A stretch of 64,000 nucleotides of DNA from Candidatus Afararchaeum irisae (GTDB taxonomy: Archaea; Halobacteriota; Halobacteria; Halobacteriales; Afararchaeaceae). A program made the position numbers and the translations under genes. Under the pieces are notes generated by a model, which saw only the letters and a program-made list of their open reading frames with translations, was not told the DNA's origin and made no database searches. The DNA lies in the NCBI GenBank assembly GCA_034190545.1, contig JAXIOF010000031.1:1-64000 (forward strand). Direction: 5' to 3'. Positions 25,721-33,844 of the stretch are shown piece by piece (the first letter of the stretch is position 1; every line of letters begins with the position of its first letter).

Positions 25721-26935
25721 ATGTCTGATTATGACGTTGCTATAGTAGGTGGTGGCTGTGTAGGAATTTCAGTAGCATACCATCTTGCAAGAGAGACCTC
25801 ACTCAGTATATGTATCATAGAGAAGGAGTACCATCTTGCTCAACACCAGAGTGGTCGGAACTCAGGAGTTTTACATCCAGGATTTAACTACTCTCCCGAT
25901 ACACTTAAAGCGAGGTTTGCCACAGAAGGTACTCGGAGACTCAAGGATTACTGTGAGAAAAAAAGCATACCCATTGAGGAACTAGGTGTTGTAGTAATAG
26001 CGAAAAATCAGAGGGAGCGGGAGACTCTGTCGAATCTCAAACACCAAGCTGAAGAGAACGGAGTAGATGCACGAATACTTGAGGATAAGAAAACGATACA
26101 AGAGTACGAGCCACATGCATCCGGGGAGTACGCCCTTTATTCTCCTGAAGCTGCATCGATTGATTCCCAGAAATATCTATATTCTCTTGCGGGGGATGCT
26201 GAAAATCTCGGAGTCGACTTCTATATGGGACATGAGGTTGAACATATAGAGACTAATAAGGACAGAAAACACACGCTCAAAACATCAAACGGAGAGATCA
26301 CCTCATCGTATCTCGTAAATACGGCAGGACTACACGCTGACAAGCTAGCTCATCAGATGGATATTGGAGGCGAGTATCAAGTAATACCGTTTCGTGGAGA
26401 GTACTATGAACTCGTACCTCATAAAAGGGACTTAGTTAAATCGATGGTATATCCAACCCCCGATCCCAAACTGCCTTTCCTCGGTGTTCATTTTACGAGG
26501 CGAACTGATGATAAGGTGATAGCTGGACCCAACGCAGTTCTTGCGTTTGGACGTGAGGCATATGAAAACACGAATATCAGCTTTACAGATACTCTGTCAA
26601 CACTCGGATATCCAGGCTTTTGGAAGCTTTTTTCGTCTTACAAGATGTTGAAAGTTGGTGCTTCTGAGATGAATAAGTCGTACAGAAAAAAAGCCTTCGT
26701 CAAGCGGGCGAGACGTTTAGTTCCAGATGCTGAGTCGGAACACTTTCGGAAAAGCTACTCGGGGATACGTGCACAGATAGTTAGGAAAGATGGTAAGATA
26801 ATCAAAGATCCAGTTATCGAACAGGGTTCGGATTCTATACATGTGTTGAATGCTGTCTCACCTGGACTCACTTCGTCATTGCCGTTTGGTGAGCACGTCG
26901 CTGAAATAGTTATTGATGATACTGACCAAACATAA
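25721..26935 (+). CDS. lhgO: L-2-hydroxyglutarate oxidase (LhgO-like FAD oxidoreductase)
   Basis: A 404-residue FAD-dependent enzyme. The dinucleotide motif DVAIVGGGCVGISVAYHLAR starts at residue 5, HQSGRNSGVLHPGFNY (about 44-59) is characteristic of LhgO/DAO family members, and FRGEYYEL plus SYSGIRAQI lie in the substrate region. LhgO oxidises L-2-hydroxyglutarate to 2-oxoglutarate. Why it sits in a glycan cluster is unclear; it may recycle 2-hydroxyglutarate arising from 2-oxoglutarate-coupled sugar oxidation. The gene is distinctly A+T-rich compared with its flanks, a sign of separate origin. Confidence 0.85.
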   Translation: MSDYDVAIVGGGCVGISVAYHLARETSLSICIIEKEYHLAQHQSGRNSGVLHPGFNYSPDTLKARFATEGTRRLKDYCEKKSIPIEELGVVVIAKNQRERETLSNLKHQAEENGVDARILEDKKTIQEYEPHASGEYALYSPEAASIDSQKYLYSLAGDAENLGVDFYMGHEVEHIETNKDRKHTLKTSNGEITSSYLVNTAGLHADKLAHQMDIGGEYQVIPFRGEYYELVPHKRDLVKSMVYPTPDPKLPFLGVHFTRRTDDKVIAGPNAVLAFGREAYENTNISFTDTLSTLGYPGFWKLFSSYKMLKVGASEMNKSYRKKAFVKRARRLVPDAESEHFRKSYSGIRAQIVRKDGKIIKDPVIEQGSDSIHVLNAVSPGLTSSLPFGEHVAEIVIDDTDQT

Positions 26936-26942
26936 TGGGTCA

Positions 26943-27869
26943 TCATCTCCACTTCGATATACCATAAAAATATCCCAAACCTACACACATGGTTAATACA
27001 CCGAGCATAACGAACTTCTTCGCCTCAGTCAGAGATAGATCCACAACTGCGTTACGAAGACGGTCGGGCATGAAATCCAGTAATAGCTTACCCAGAAACT
27101 CGTCCTCTTCCCCACCCGACTCAGGCACAAGAACCTCCATAGCTCTCTTAGAGTAGCCCTGCCAGAAGGCACGTTCTAACAACCACTTCTTACTCGTTCT
27201 GTAATCAAACACCTTGTGAGCGACCTCGGCGTCGGGATTGTACCAGACGCGTTCGCCGTACTCGTCGTAGAGACGTGCACACAGCTCCGTCTCGCCGCCC
27301 TGTAAGTTCTTGTCGCCTTTACGCCCACCTATATTAGGGTCGAAGCCACCGAGTTTGAGGAAGACGTCACGCCGGAACGAGATATTCGATCCGAAGGTGT
27401 TACGCACCTCCTGTTCTTCCTCGTCATCAACGAAGCCCCTGTGTGTGACTCCGACGAGCCAGTAGAACTCCTCGGGAAGGAACGACGGCTTGCCCGCGAC
27501 CCAGTCTGGTACCATCTTTCCTCCTGCGGCGAGGGCATCGTGTCTCTGGTAAGTAGCTACAAGTTCGTCCACCCACTCTTCGTCGGCGACGGCGTCGTCG
27601 TCTATGAAAGCGACTACGTCACCCGACGAGAGTTCGGCACCTTTGTTCCTACTCCTTAGAAGCCCCAGGTTCTCGTCGTTGAGATGTAGAACTACGCCAT
27701 CTCTGCCGCCGTAGTCGTCCTCGACTCTTTCGTAGACCTCATCGGTACCGTCGACGACTACCACGACTTCGAGTTCGTCGTAGGTCTGGGACAGAAGACT
27801 CTCGACTGCCTCCTTAAAATCGTCGTACATATCGAGAGAGTAGGTACACAGAACCACCGAGACCTTCAT
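26943..27869 (-). CDS. Glycosyltransferase family 2
   Basis: A 308-residue GT-A enzyme. It begins MKVSVVLCTYSLDMYDDF, carries VVVVDGTDEVYE, then DVVAFIDDDAVADEEWVDEL with the D-D-D metal site (about 89-92), and GGETELCARLYDEYG as the acceptor/catalytic region. A C-terminal hydrophobic helix (FVMLGVLTMCVGLGYFYG) may anchor it to the membrane. Divergent from aglB with the starts adjacent, it probably adds a sugar to the lipid-linked oligosaccharide (AglG/AglE/AglI-like). Donor unknown. Confidence 0.9.
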   Translation of the reverse strand: MKVSVVLCTYSLDMYDDFKEAVESLLSQTYDELEVVVVVDGTDEVYERVEDDYGGRDGVVLHLNDENLGLLRSRNKGAELSSGDVVAFIDDDAVADEEWVDELVATYQRHDALAAGGKMVPDWVAGKPSFLPEEFYWLVGVTHRGFVDDEEEQEVRNTFGSNISFRRDVFLKLGGFDPNIGGRKGDKNLQGGETELCARLYDEYGERVWYNPDAEVAHKVFDYRTSKKWLLERAFWQGYSKRAMEVLVPESGGEEDEFLGKLLLDFMPDRLRNAVVDLSLTEAKKFVMLGVLTMCVGLGYFYGISKWR

Positions 27870-27922
27870 TGGGCGGGATAGGATGTAAAAAGTTAAACCG
27901 TCTTCGGAACGTGGTTAGTGCG

Positions 27923-30721
27923 ATGGATAACGACGACAGTCTGTCCCTCGCGTATAAGTACGCGCCGTATCCGTTGCTCGCTGCCATTGTCGGCTTCATG
28001 GCGTGGGTACGTACCATGCCGTACGACGAGATGGTGACGGAGAGCGGAGTATACTTCTCTGGAAACGATCCGTGGTACCACATGCGAATAATACGTCTGA
28101 CCGTGAAGCACTTTCCTACCACTCCCAACTTCGACCCGTGGTCTTACTTTCCTTACGGCACGGGACGTCACTCGGGATTCGGCGGATTATTCGACCAGAT
28201 AATCGCTCTGTTCGCGATCATAGCAGGCGGTGGTGACCCGTCGACACGCACGATCGAGACGGTCGGGGCACTCGCCCCCGTAGCATTTGGCGCGCTGACT
28301 GCGGTCATCGTCTTTTTCATAGTCAAGAGGATCGCCGACCGCTGGACCGCTGTCTTCTCGGCGTTCGTCCTCGCGCTCTTCACGGGGCAGTTCCTCAACA
28401 GGACGATGGTAGGAAACCCCGACCATCAGTCGGCAGAGGCTTTCTTCGGCTCTCTCGCACTACTCGGATTCATCTATGCGGTACAGACCGCCTACACCGA
28501 GAAGCCGACGGTCGCACATCTCAAGGACTCCGACTGGAAGGGACTCAAGACCCCGATAGTCGCGTCGGTACTCGGCGGAATAGCGATTGCGTCGTACCTG
28601 ATGACCTGGCCTCCCGGCGTGATGGTAATCTTCGCTTTCGGTATATTCGTCCTCCTACAGGCGTCGCGCGACCATTACGACGGTGTCTCGACAGAGTATC
28701 TCGCATTCGGTACGACGGCAACACTCGGGGTCACAGCAGTTCTGACACTACTCTACGCGAAGACCTACGCGCTCGAAGGCACCGGATTCTCGCTTCTCCA
28801 GCCTCTCACGGCAGTCGGCGTAGCCGTAGGTGCTGTCGTTCTACATTATCTCTCGGAGTACATGCGTGACGAGTACGACCCCGAGTACTATCCCGCGGTT
28901 GTAATAGGTGGTGCAGTACTCGGCAGCATTCTTCTGTGGTTCACGGTTCCTCAGTTCCAGTCTCTCATAAACCGTGTGTACAGCTTTGGTCTCTTGACCT
29001 CTGCGTCCGGTCTTACAGTCGCAGAGATACAGCCTGCGAGTATACAGGACGCGTGGCGGTCGTTCGGGGCGATGTTCTTCGTCGGACTCGCGGGACTCGC
29101 AGTCGTACTCTTCCGATCTCTGTCTGACAGGAATCCCGGCGAACTCATAGTCTTCGTCTTCGGATTCACGATGTTCTCGGCGTACTTCACGTCGATACGT
29201 TTCGGCTACTACATGGCTGTGACAGTCGCAGTCCTCTCGGGCTTCTTCGTCTGGTGGCTCGTAAAACAGATAGGCATAGAACACGACACAGATCTGAGCG
29301 AGATAAAGGGCTATCAGGCTATAGCCATAGTCCTCGTGTTAGTCCTCGTGATACCGGGTAACGTCCTCGCAGTCGCGGGAACTTCTCCAGCGTGGAGTCA
29401 GGCACCGCGTCTCGCGGGATACGACGGCGCGTGGAACGACGAACTCAGCTGGATGCAGAACAACACTCCTGAGGAACCGCTTAGCTACGATAAATACTAT
29501 AAGCCTCCCCAGGACGGAGACTTCGACTATCCCGAAGAAGCCTACGGCGTCCAGTCGTGGTGGGACTACGGACACTGGATAACCTACCAAGCACACCGCA
29601 TACCCAACGCAAATCCGTTCCAGCAAGGTCCAGATCCAGCGTCGGCGTACCTCACGGCACAGACCGAGGAGAGGGCGAATCTGATACTCGACACTCTCCC
29701 CTCTGTGGATGAGAAGAATATAGACTGGGCAAATGTCTCTAACGAGAGGCTGAGATCGATAGCCGAGTCACAGACTCAGCAGGAGAAACAGGAGCGCAAC
29801 ACGCGGTACGTCATGATCGACGACCAGATGGCGGCGGGTAAGTTCGGCGCGATAGCGACGTGGACGCAGTTCGACAACTACACGTCGAGACAGAGCTTCC
29901 AGATGAGCCAGGGCAACCAGACACTGCGTCTCCCAGCTACGAATCAGAGGTACGAGAACACGACCCTCGCACGTCTCTACTTCGACGACGCTAACGGTAT
30001 GTCACATTACAGGCTCGTCCACGAGACACAGCAGTACTCGCTGATAGGTAATGTGCTCAGGAGAGGATTACAGCAGGGACAGCAGGGACAGATCACGGCT
30101 TTCAACCGTATAATCAAGAGAGGAAACGCGAGCAGATTCGCCAACACCGACACGCGCAACCAGCTAATCCCGGCTGGCGGTAGCTCGTATGTCTACGACG
30201 CGAAGGGAGTCGCACGTGTCAAAACCTTCGAGAAGGTTGAAGGAGCTAAACTCACGGGAAGCGTGAGCATGAAGAACACCTCGAACGCGACTATAACCGC
30301 TATACTCAACCTCCAGACGACCAACACGGGACGTAACTTCACCTACAGCCAGGACGTCTCAGTCGATGAAGACGGCGACTTCACGATGACGGTACCGTAC
30401 CCGACCCAGAACGATGTCTCCGTCGCTGAGGGAGGCACAGACGAAGGCGTGAGAGCGACCGGAAACTACACTCTCTACAAGGGCGGTGCCTACGTCCCCA
30501 TGTTCGGAACAGTCTTAGGAGCCAGCAGCGTAGGAAACGCCGAAGTCCCCGAGTCGGCAGTCTATGATGATGAGACGATAGAAGTCGAGATGCAGAAGGT
30601 TCAGCAGAACCAGGGTAACCAGACCCAGACCCAGACTCAGACTCAGGCGAACACGACATCGACGGCGACCAACAGTACTTCGACGGCGACGAATACGACG
30701 AGTAACGGTAACACCAGCTAA
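27923..30721 (+). CDS. aglB: Oligosaccharyltransferase AglB (STT3)
   Basis: The archaeal oligosaccharyltransferase (932 residues from this start; a longer frame to 27869 would overlap the divergent glycosyltransferase). It transfers the lipid-linked glycan to Asn in N-X-S/T sequons on the outer face. About 13 hydrophobic segments fill the first 500 residues, with the metal/catalytic G-N-D-P-W-Y-H motif at about 46-52. A large extracellular domain carries the signature SWWDYGHW at about 543-550. The tail is rich in Gln, Asn and Thr (QTQTQT... NTTS) encoded by short DNA repeats. It defines the window's N-glycosylation locus. Confidence 0.97.
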   Translation: MDNDDSLSLAYKYAPYPLLAAIVGFMAWVRTMPYDEMVTESGVYFSGNDPWYHMRIIRLTVKHFPTTPNFDPWSYFPYGTGRHSGFGGLFDQIIALFAIIAGGGDPSTRTIETVGALAPVAFGALTAVIVFFIVKRIADRWTAVFSAFVLALFTGQFLNRTMVGNPDHQSAEAFFGSLALLGFIYAVQTAYTEKPTVAHLKDSDWKGLKTPIVASVLGGIAIASYLMTWPPGVMVIFAFGIFVLLQASRDHYDGVSTEYLAFGTTATLGVTAVLTLLYAKTYALEGTGFSLLQPLTAVGVAVGAVVLHYLSEYMRDEYDPEYYPAVVIGGAVLGSILLWFTVPQFQSLINRVYSFGLLTSASGLTVAEIQPASIQDAWRSFGAMFFVGLAGLAVVLFRSLSDRNPGELIVFVFGFTMFSAYFTSIRFGYYMAVTVAVLSGFFVWWLVKQIGIEHDTDLSEIKGYQAIAIVLVLVLVIPGNVLAVAGTSPAWSQAPRLAGYDGAWNDELSWMQNNTPEEPLSYDKYYKPPQDGDFDYPEEAYGVQSWWDYGHWITYQAHRIPNANPFQQGPDPASAYLTAQTEERANLILDTLPSVDEKNIDWANVSNERLRSIAESQTQQEKQERNTRYVMIDDQMAAGKFGAIATWTQFDNYTSRQSFQMSQGNQTLRLPATNQRYENTTLARLYFDDANGMSHYRLVHETQQYSLIGNVLRRGLQQGQQGQITAFNRIIKRGNASRFANTDTRNQLIPAGGSSYVYDAKGVARVKTFEKVEGAKLTGSVSMKNTSNATITAILNLQTTNTGRNFTYSQDVSVDEDGDFTMTVPYPTQNDVSVAEGGTDEGVRATGNYTLYKGGAYVPMFGTVLGASSVGNAEVPESAVYDDETIEVEMQKVQQNQGNQTQTQTQTQANTTSTATNSTSTATNTTSNGNTS

Positions 30722-30766
30722 AGTCAACTACCCCTGCTTACTCACTTCTCTTGAGCTCAGAGATGC

Positions 30767-30789
30767 AGTAAAACATTTGTCTCTTTACT
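30767..30789. promoter_or_regulatory. Candidate operator of the vapBC operon
   Basis: AGTAAA (30767-30772) and TTTACT (30784-30789) form a perfect inverted repeat 14-36 bp before the vapB ATG, followed by TATGTAAAATATG at the start. AbrB/VapB proteins typically bind such A+T-rich dyads to repress their own operon. Position and symmetry support it; binding is inferred. Confidence 0.4.
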
Positions 30790-30802
30790 CTCTATGTAAA
30801 AT

Positions 30803-31012
30803 ATGGGAAAGATATCCGAGAAAGGTCAGGTAACCATCCCTAAGAAATACAGGGAGAAATTCGGTCTTAGACCTGGTGACGAAGTTGATTTTGAGGAGGA
30901 AGATGGAAAGCTAGTTCTGAAGAAAGAGAAAACCGACTTCAGCGATTATTCGGGATATCTTGGGAAGAGGGACACTGACGACTACATCGAGAAACTCCGC
31001 GGAGAAGAATGA
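30803..31012 (+). CDS. vapB: AbrB/SpoVT-type antitoxin (VapB)
   Basis: A 69-residue swapped-hairpin DNA-binding protein with GKISEKGQVTIPKKYREKFG and LRPGDEVDFEEEDGKLVLKK, the complete AbrB fold motif. The C-terminal 25 residues (DYSGYLGKRDTDDYIEKLRG) would wrap the toxin. The stop overlaps the toxin's ATG by 4 nt. Likely represses its own promoter through the dyad just upstream. Confidence 0.9.
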   Translation: MGKISEKGQVTIPKKYREKFGLRPGDEVDFEEEDGKLVLKKEKTDFSDYSGYLGKRDTDDYIEKLRGEE

Positions 31013-31488
31013 TATTCGCTCTCGATACGAATGTTCTGTTTGACGTCCTCTTCGAAGATGAAAGTTATCACGAAGAGTCAAAGCAAGTATTAGAGACTGC
31101 TTCTGAGAGGGGCTTTTTTGTCATATCTCCAGAAGTATACTCCGAGCTAGTCACAGGATTTGATATACGGTTCTCTAACCCACAGCAGGAAACTGATACT
31201 TTTCTCGAAGAAAAGAACATCAAGCTCAAGTCACATACAAAGAAATCTCTAGCTCTTGCAGGACAAAAGTGGAGTGAGTACGACTCCTCCGAGGATGTAC
31301 AGTGTCCTAACTGTGGTCACGTGAACAGGTATGAATGCGAGAACTGTGGTGAAACGGTTAGCTGGAGAAATCATCTAATTACTGACTTTTTGATAGGAGG
31401 TCATGCCGAAGAGATTGCAGACCGTCTTATTACGAGGGATAGAGGCTATTATGAGACTTATTTCGATATCAACGTCTATTATAGTTGA
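31009..31488 (+). CDS. vapC: PIN-domain toxin (VapC-like) with inserted zinc ribbon
   Basis: A 159-residue PIN ribonuclease. Acidic residues of the active site: D6 in LDTNVLFD, E43 region (SPEVYSELV), and D124-like in HLITDFLIGGHAE, plus TRDRGYY. Between the third and fourth helices it carries an insertion C-P-N-C-G-H-V-N-R-Y-E-C-E-N-C (about 101-115), two CxxC knuckles that should bind one zinc. Ordinary VapC toxins are about 130 residues without this ribbon, so it may contribute RNA recognition. Confidence 0.85.
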   Translation: MIFALDTNVLFDVLFEDESYHEESKQVLETASERGFFVISPEVYSELVTGFDIRFSNPQQETDTFLEEKNIKLKSHTKKSLALAGQKWSEYDSSEDVQCPNCGHVNRYECENCGETVSWRNHLITDFLIGGHAEEIADRLITRDRGYYETYFDINVYYS

Positions 31489-31581
31489 AGATTTTGAGGT
31501 ACTCTAACTGTTAACCTGAGTCACCTGACCCAGCTTAACACCGACACCACCACACCCGCTTTGGAATGTATCTCTCCCCCT

Positions 31582-31627
31582 AGCTAACCAACATCCCTAG
31601 ACAATTCTCCGAAAATGTTGGTTAGCT
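31582..31627. repeat. 13-bp perfect inverted repeat
   Basis: AGCTAACCAACAT (31582-31594) and its exact complement (31615-31627) are separated by 20 bp, about 95 bp after the vapC stop. It could form a cruciform or hairpin and act as a bidirectional terminator between vapC and the convergent TumE-like gene. A degraded relative (GCTAATCAA...TTGGTTAG) occurs at 33571-33608. Confidence 0.6.
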
Positions 31628-31702
31628 CTTATCTCAAGTTACCAGATTAGCATCTCGTCCAGAGAGTAAACAAACAAATCTGAAAGACAACTTCCGACGA
31701 CT

Positions 31703-32086
31703 TCAGGGAGGATTGGAGTAGCCGTTTACACCGTCCATCGACCCTGTTTCGTAGGCTCTTCGCCAGAGTTCGTGTACGGCACGAGCCACTAGCTCGATTT
31801 CACTGACCTGTATACATGACTCTTCTACATCGTCAGTATCCGTCGACGCGTCGGGAGGCGGGTGAAAATGTCTATCGTCGGCTGGTCTCGGATACTCATG
31901 AGGATGCAGATCCCAGCGAAAGTCCCGACCGGCATCGTCGGTATAATGGATATTGTAGTCGTCGTGGACAGTCCAGACGACGTCGATTCTAGAGCTCTGA
32001 GCGTCTCCTATACCGTCGTCGAGACGAATACGGAGTACATCGGGACTCAGAAAGCCGTCTAGCTCTGCCGTCGCTAACGGCTCCAT
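31703..32086 (-). CDS. TumE-like (DUF6516-type) protein, 5' end doubtful
   Basis: 127 residues from the first ATG, with LDGFLSPDVLRIRLDDGIGD, DYNIHYTDDAGRDFRWDLHPHEYP, HFHPPPDAS and LVARAVHELWRRAYETGS. This pattern is common in haloarchaea and resembles the DUF6516/TumE toxin group. The frame stays open upstream for another 19 codons (L-G-G-A-T-D-R-G-A-L-L-D-F-R-D-T-F-E-E) without any start codon before a TGA, and then meets the hairpin array. The natural start may have been lost by rearrangement. Function uncertain; possibly a translation-targeting toxin. Confidence 0.6.
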   Translation of the reverse strand: MEPLATAELDGFLSPDVLRIRLDDGIGDAQSSRIDVVWTVHDDYNIHYTDDAGRDFRWDLHPHEYPRPADDRHFHPPPDASTDTDDVEESCIQVSEIELVARAVHELWRRAYETGSMDGVNGYSNPP

Positions 32087-32158
32087 CTCTTCGAAGGTAT
32101 CACGGAAGTCGAGAAGAGCACCTCGATCCGTCGCGCCACCTAATCAGCGAGGGAGTCC

Positions 32159-32324
32159 CGCCGTTTACGGCGTTCACAAGACCTTCGGTCTTGTGGGCTC
32201 GAAATACGCAAAGCGTCTTTCGAACGTTTACGAGACGCGATGCGTCTCGTTCGCACACCAGGACGCGAAGCGTTCTGGGGACGTCACCAGAACTGCGTTC
32301 TGGTTGCTCGCCAGACGCAGTCTG
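32159..32324. repeat. Array of seven tandem short hairpins
   Basis: Seven consecutive perfect or near-perfect hairpins: 32159-32172 (5-bp stem, TTTA loop), 32175-32195 (9 bp, TTC), 32200-32222 (10 positions with one mismatch, AAA), 32230-32250 (9 bp, GAT), 32258-32278 (9 positions with one G/T pair, GAA), 32286-32304 (8 bp, TGC), 32312-32324 (5 bp, GCA). Spacers are 2-8 nt. The stems differ in sequence while geometry is kept. A TTTA-loop hairpin followed by 3-nt-loop hairpins also occurs at the TnpB 3' end (38832-38905). The 32087-32413 gap contains no gene besides this array. Confidence 0.75.
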
Positions 32325-32413
32325 ACGACCGGGCGGGAATCGCGTAAGCTCCAAGAATCACACAATAATCAACAACCCGGCCTACCCCCTACATTTTTAT
32401 AAACATAGAATCC

Positions 32414-32572
32414 ATGAGCGAGAAAAAAGTTAAGGAAATAGAGAGTCTGAAAGAAGGTGTGCTCGCACTCAAGACAGTCGTCGAAGAGGAAGTTCTCGAA
32501 GATGGACAGTCATTCAAAGATTATGGGTTGGACGAGGAGCGTTCTCATAGTCCTTTATACGATCTCTCTTAG
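32414..32572 (+). CDS. Small acidic protein (52 aa), unknown
   Basis: A 52-codon frame behind an A+T-rich TTTTTATAAA (32394-32403): MSEKKVKEIESLKEGVLALK, then a helix rich in Glu/Val and SFKDYGLDEERSHS. It is helical and acidic like small antitoxins. Its 3' end overlaps the convergent regulator gene by 59 bp, so either could be misplaced or truncated. No family recognised. Confidence 0.35.
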   Translation: MSEKKVKEIESLKEGVLALKTVVEEEVLEDGQSFKDYGLDEERSHSPLYDLS

Positions 32573-32918
32573 TACGTTGATATAGCTCGTTCAGCTTATC
32601 CTCGGCTTTCATCAAGCTGTGAACTTCAATCAGATCTTCTCCTTTATCCGAGATCTCATAGAACTTGTAGGGTAGGTCATTAGACTTTTTCTCGTCTTCG
32701 AGTTCTCTTTCTTCAAGTATACCGGCATCAACGAGTTTCTCTATGTGGTTACGGATAGTTGCCTCGCTTTTATCGGGGATCATGTAGTCGAGCTCTCCCA
32801 TACTTATAGACTGCTTGGGATGTCCGATTATGAGCTCAAGAATCTTAAGACGGGTCTCTTGAAGCATCAGACTGAGGTCTTGTACTGTTGATCTATCCCC
32901 ACTCTCTTCGATGCTCAT
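32514..32918 (-). CDS. Winged-helix transcriptional regulator
   Basis: A 134-residue protein. LSLMLQETRLKILELIIGHPKQSISMGEL then SEATIRNHIEKLVDAGILEERE form a winged helix-turn-helix (about 15-75), followed by FYEISDKGEDLIEVH (the wing/dimer strand). It resembles haloarchaeal PadR/ArsR-like regulators. It is divergent from the unknown gene at 33.0 kb across 76 bp of A+T-rich DNA and probably regulates it and itself. Ligand unknown. Confidence 0.8.
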   Translation of the reverse strand: MSIEESGDRSTVQDLSLMLQETRLKILELIIGHPKQSISMGELDYMIPDKSEATIRNHIEKLVDAGILEERELEDEKKSNDLPYKFYEISDKGEDLIEVHSLMKAEDKLNELYQRTKRDRIKDYENAPRPTHNL

Positions 32919-32994
32919 AGGTCATCTACAGTCTCCAAGTACTATAGCTTTACGTAGGCTAACTTAGCTACTAAGTCATGTATTAACTAATATA

Positions 32995-33531
32995 ATGAGT
33001 CAGGACGTAGATACCACAGAGATGACTGAAGAGATCGAGCCAGAGGAGCTAAACGAGATACTTGACACGGTTAACCAAAATGAGATACGTCCTGTGCTCA
33101 GATATGGTACAAGCTACTTCGTGCTCGGCAATTACACCAAAATAAGGAATCTAGATTTAGTTAAAGACAGACTAAATAGAAGAAAGGATGCCTATGCTTT
33201 TCTGATGAGTGACATATTACTCTCCCTGAGAAACTTCACAGACAAATTCGAATTAATAGCTAAGATATCAAGTTATGTAGTTGGGGTCGCAGAGGATTCA
33301 GAGGGGGATTTCAGGCTCGAATCAGGCGGTATACGGTTCGCAGACTGGCTAAAAAAGAAATCATATGTCCTAAAGCGAGAGTACGAGGAGAAAGATCCGT
33401 ACAGTCCTATGCACAAAGGAGTCTTCGAAGAGTTAGACAAACTCAACAGACTATACAGATGGAGGGACAGAGACGAACTCGTAGAGTCCACAGAAAAGTT
33501 GCCTTCTAAAACAGAAGAAGAATCTGTCTAA
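32995..33531 (+). CDS. Unknown 178-residue protein
   Basis: I do not recognise this protein. It has an acidic N-terminus, a central helical part (KDRLNRRKDAYAFLMSDILLSLRNF, about 58-82), a possibly structured middle, and a charged Lys/Glu-rich end. No Cys, signal peptide or membrane span. It is divergently paired with a winged-helix regulator and lies within a string of toxin-antitoxin genes, so a role in defence or stress is possible but unsupported by motifs. Confidence 0.65.
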   Translation: MSQDVDTTEMTEEIEPEELNEILDTVNQNEIRPVLRYGTSYFVLGNYTKIRNLDLVKDRLNRRKDAYAFLMSDILLSLRNFTDKFELIAKISSYVVGVAEDSEGDFRLESGGIRFADWLKKKSYVLKREYEEKDPYSPMHKGVFEELDKLNRLYRWRDRDELVESTEKLPSKTEEESV

Positions 33532-33655
33532 GAAACACACATACCTGATTTTGAGCATAACATACCGCGAGCTAATCAATAATTTTTCTCTAGAAGGCGT
33601 TGGTTAGATCTTCTACCCACAGGGCTTATAATCCTTACAGTTTTTACAGTATAGT

Positions 33656-33844
33656 ATGAGCAAGGCAGACAAGAGAATACCTGTGACAGAAGACACCTGG
33701 CAGGAGCTAAGTGAGATGAAACAGGCAGGTGAGACTTACGACGAACTGATACAGGAGTTGATAGAAAAGAGAAGGGAGGAGAACAGACGCCGTCTTCTAG
33801 AAGAGACTGACGACGACGAGTACGTCGCTCTCGAAGATCTATGA
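33656..33844 (+). CDS. RelB-like antitoxin (DUF7557 type)
   Basis: A 62-residue protein: KADKRIPVTEDTWQELSEMK then a long helix YDELIQELIEKRREENRRRLL and an acidic C-terminus. This matches haloarchaeal ribbon-helix-helix antitoxins (VxxDTWxxLxxxKxxGETYDELI). Promoter-like CTTATAAT lies about 35 nt upstream. The stop overlaps the toxin start by 4 nt. Confidence 0.85.
   Translation: MSKADKRIPVTEDTWQELSEMKQAGETYDELIQELIEKRREENRRRLLEETDDDEYVALEDL

Noticed and set aside
27869-27922. N-terminal extension of AglB
   Set aside because: It overlaps the divergent glycosyltransferase start; the ATG at 27923 matches the usual short polar N-terminus before the first membrane span.
32159-32324. CRISPR array
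   Set aside because: Hairpins differ in sequence and there is no constant repeat with spacers of even length; no cas genes nearby.
32100-32354. Frames on both strands across the hairpin array
   Set aside because: Palindromic sequence keeps frames open on both strands; none has a recognisable domain.
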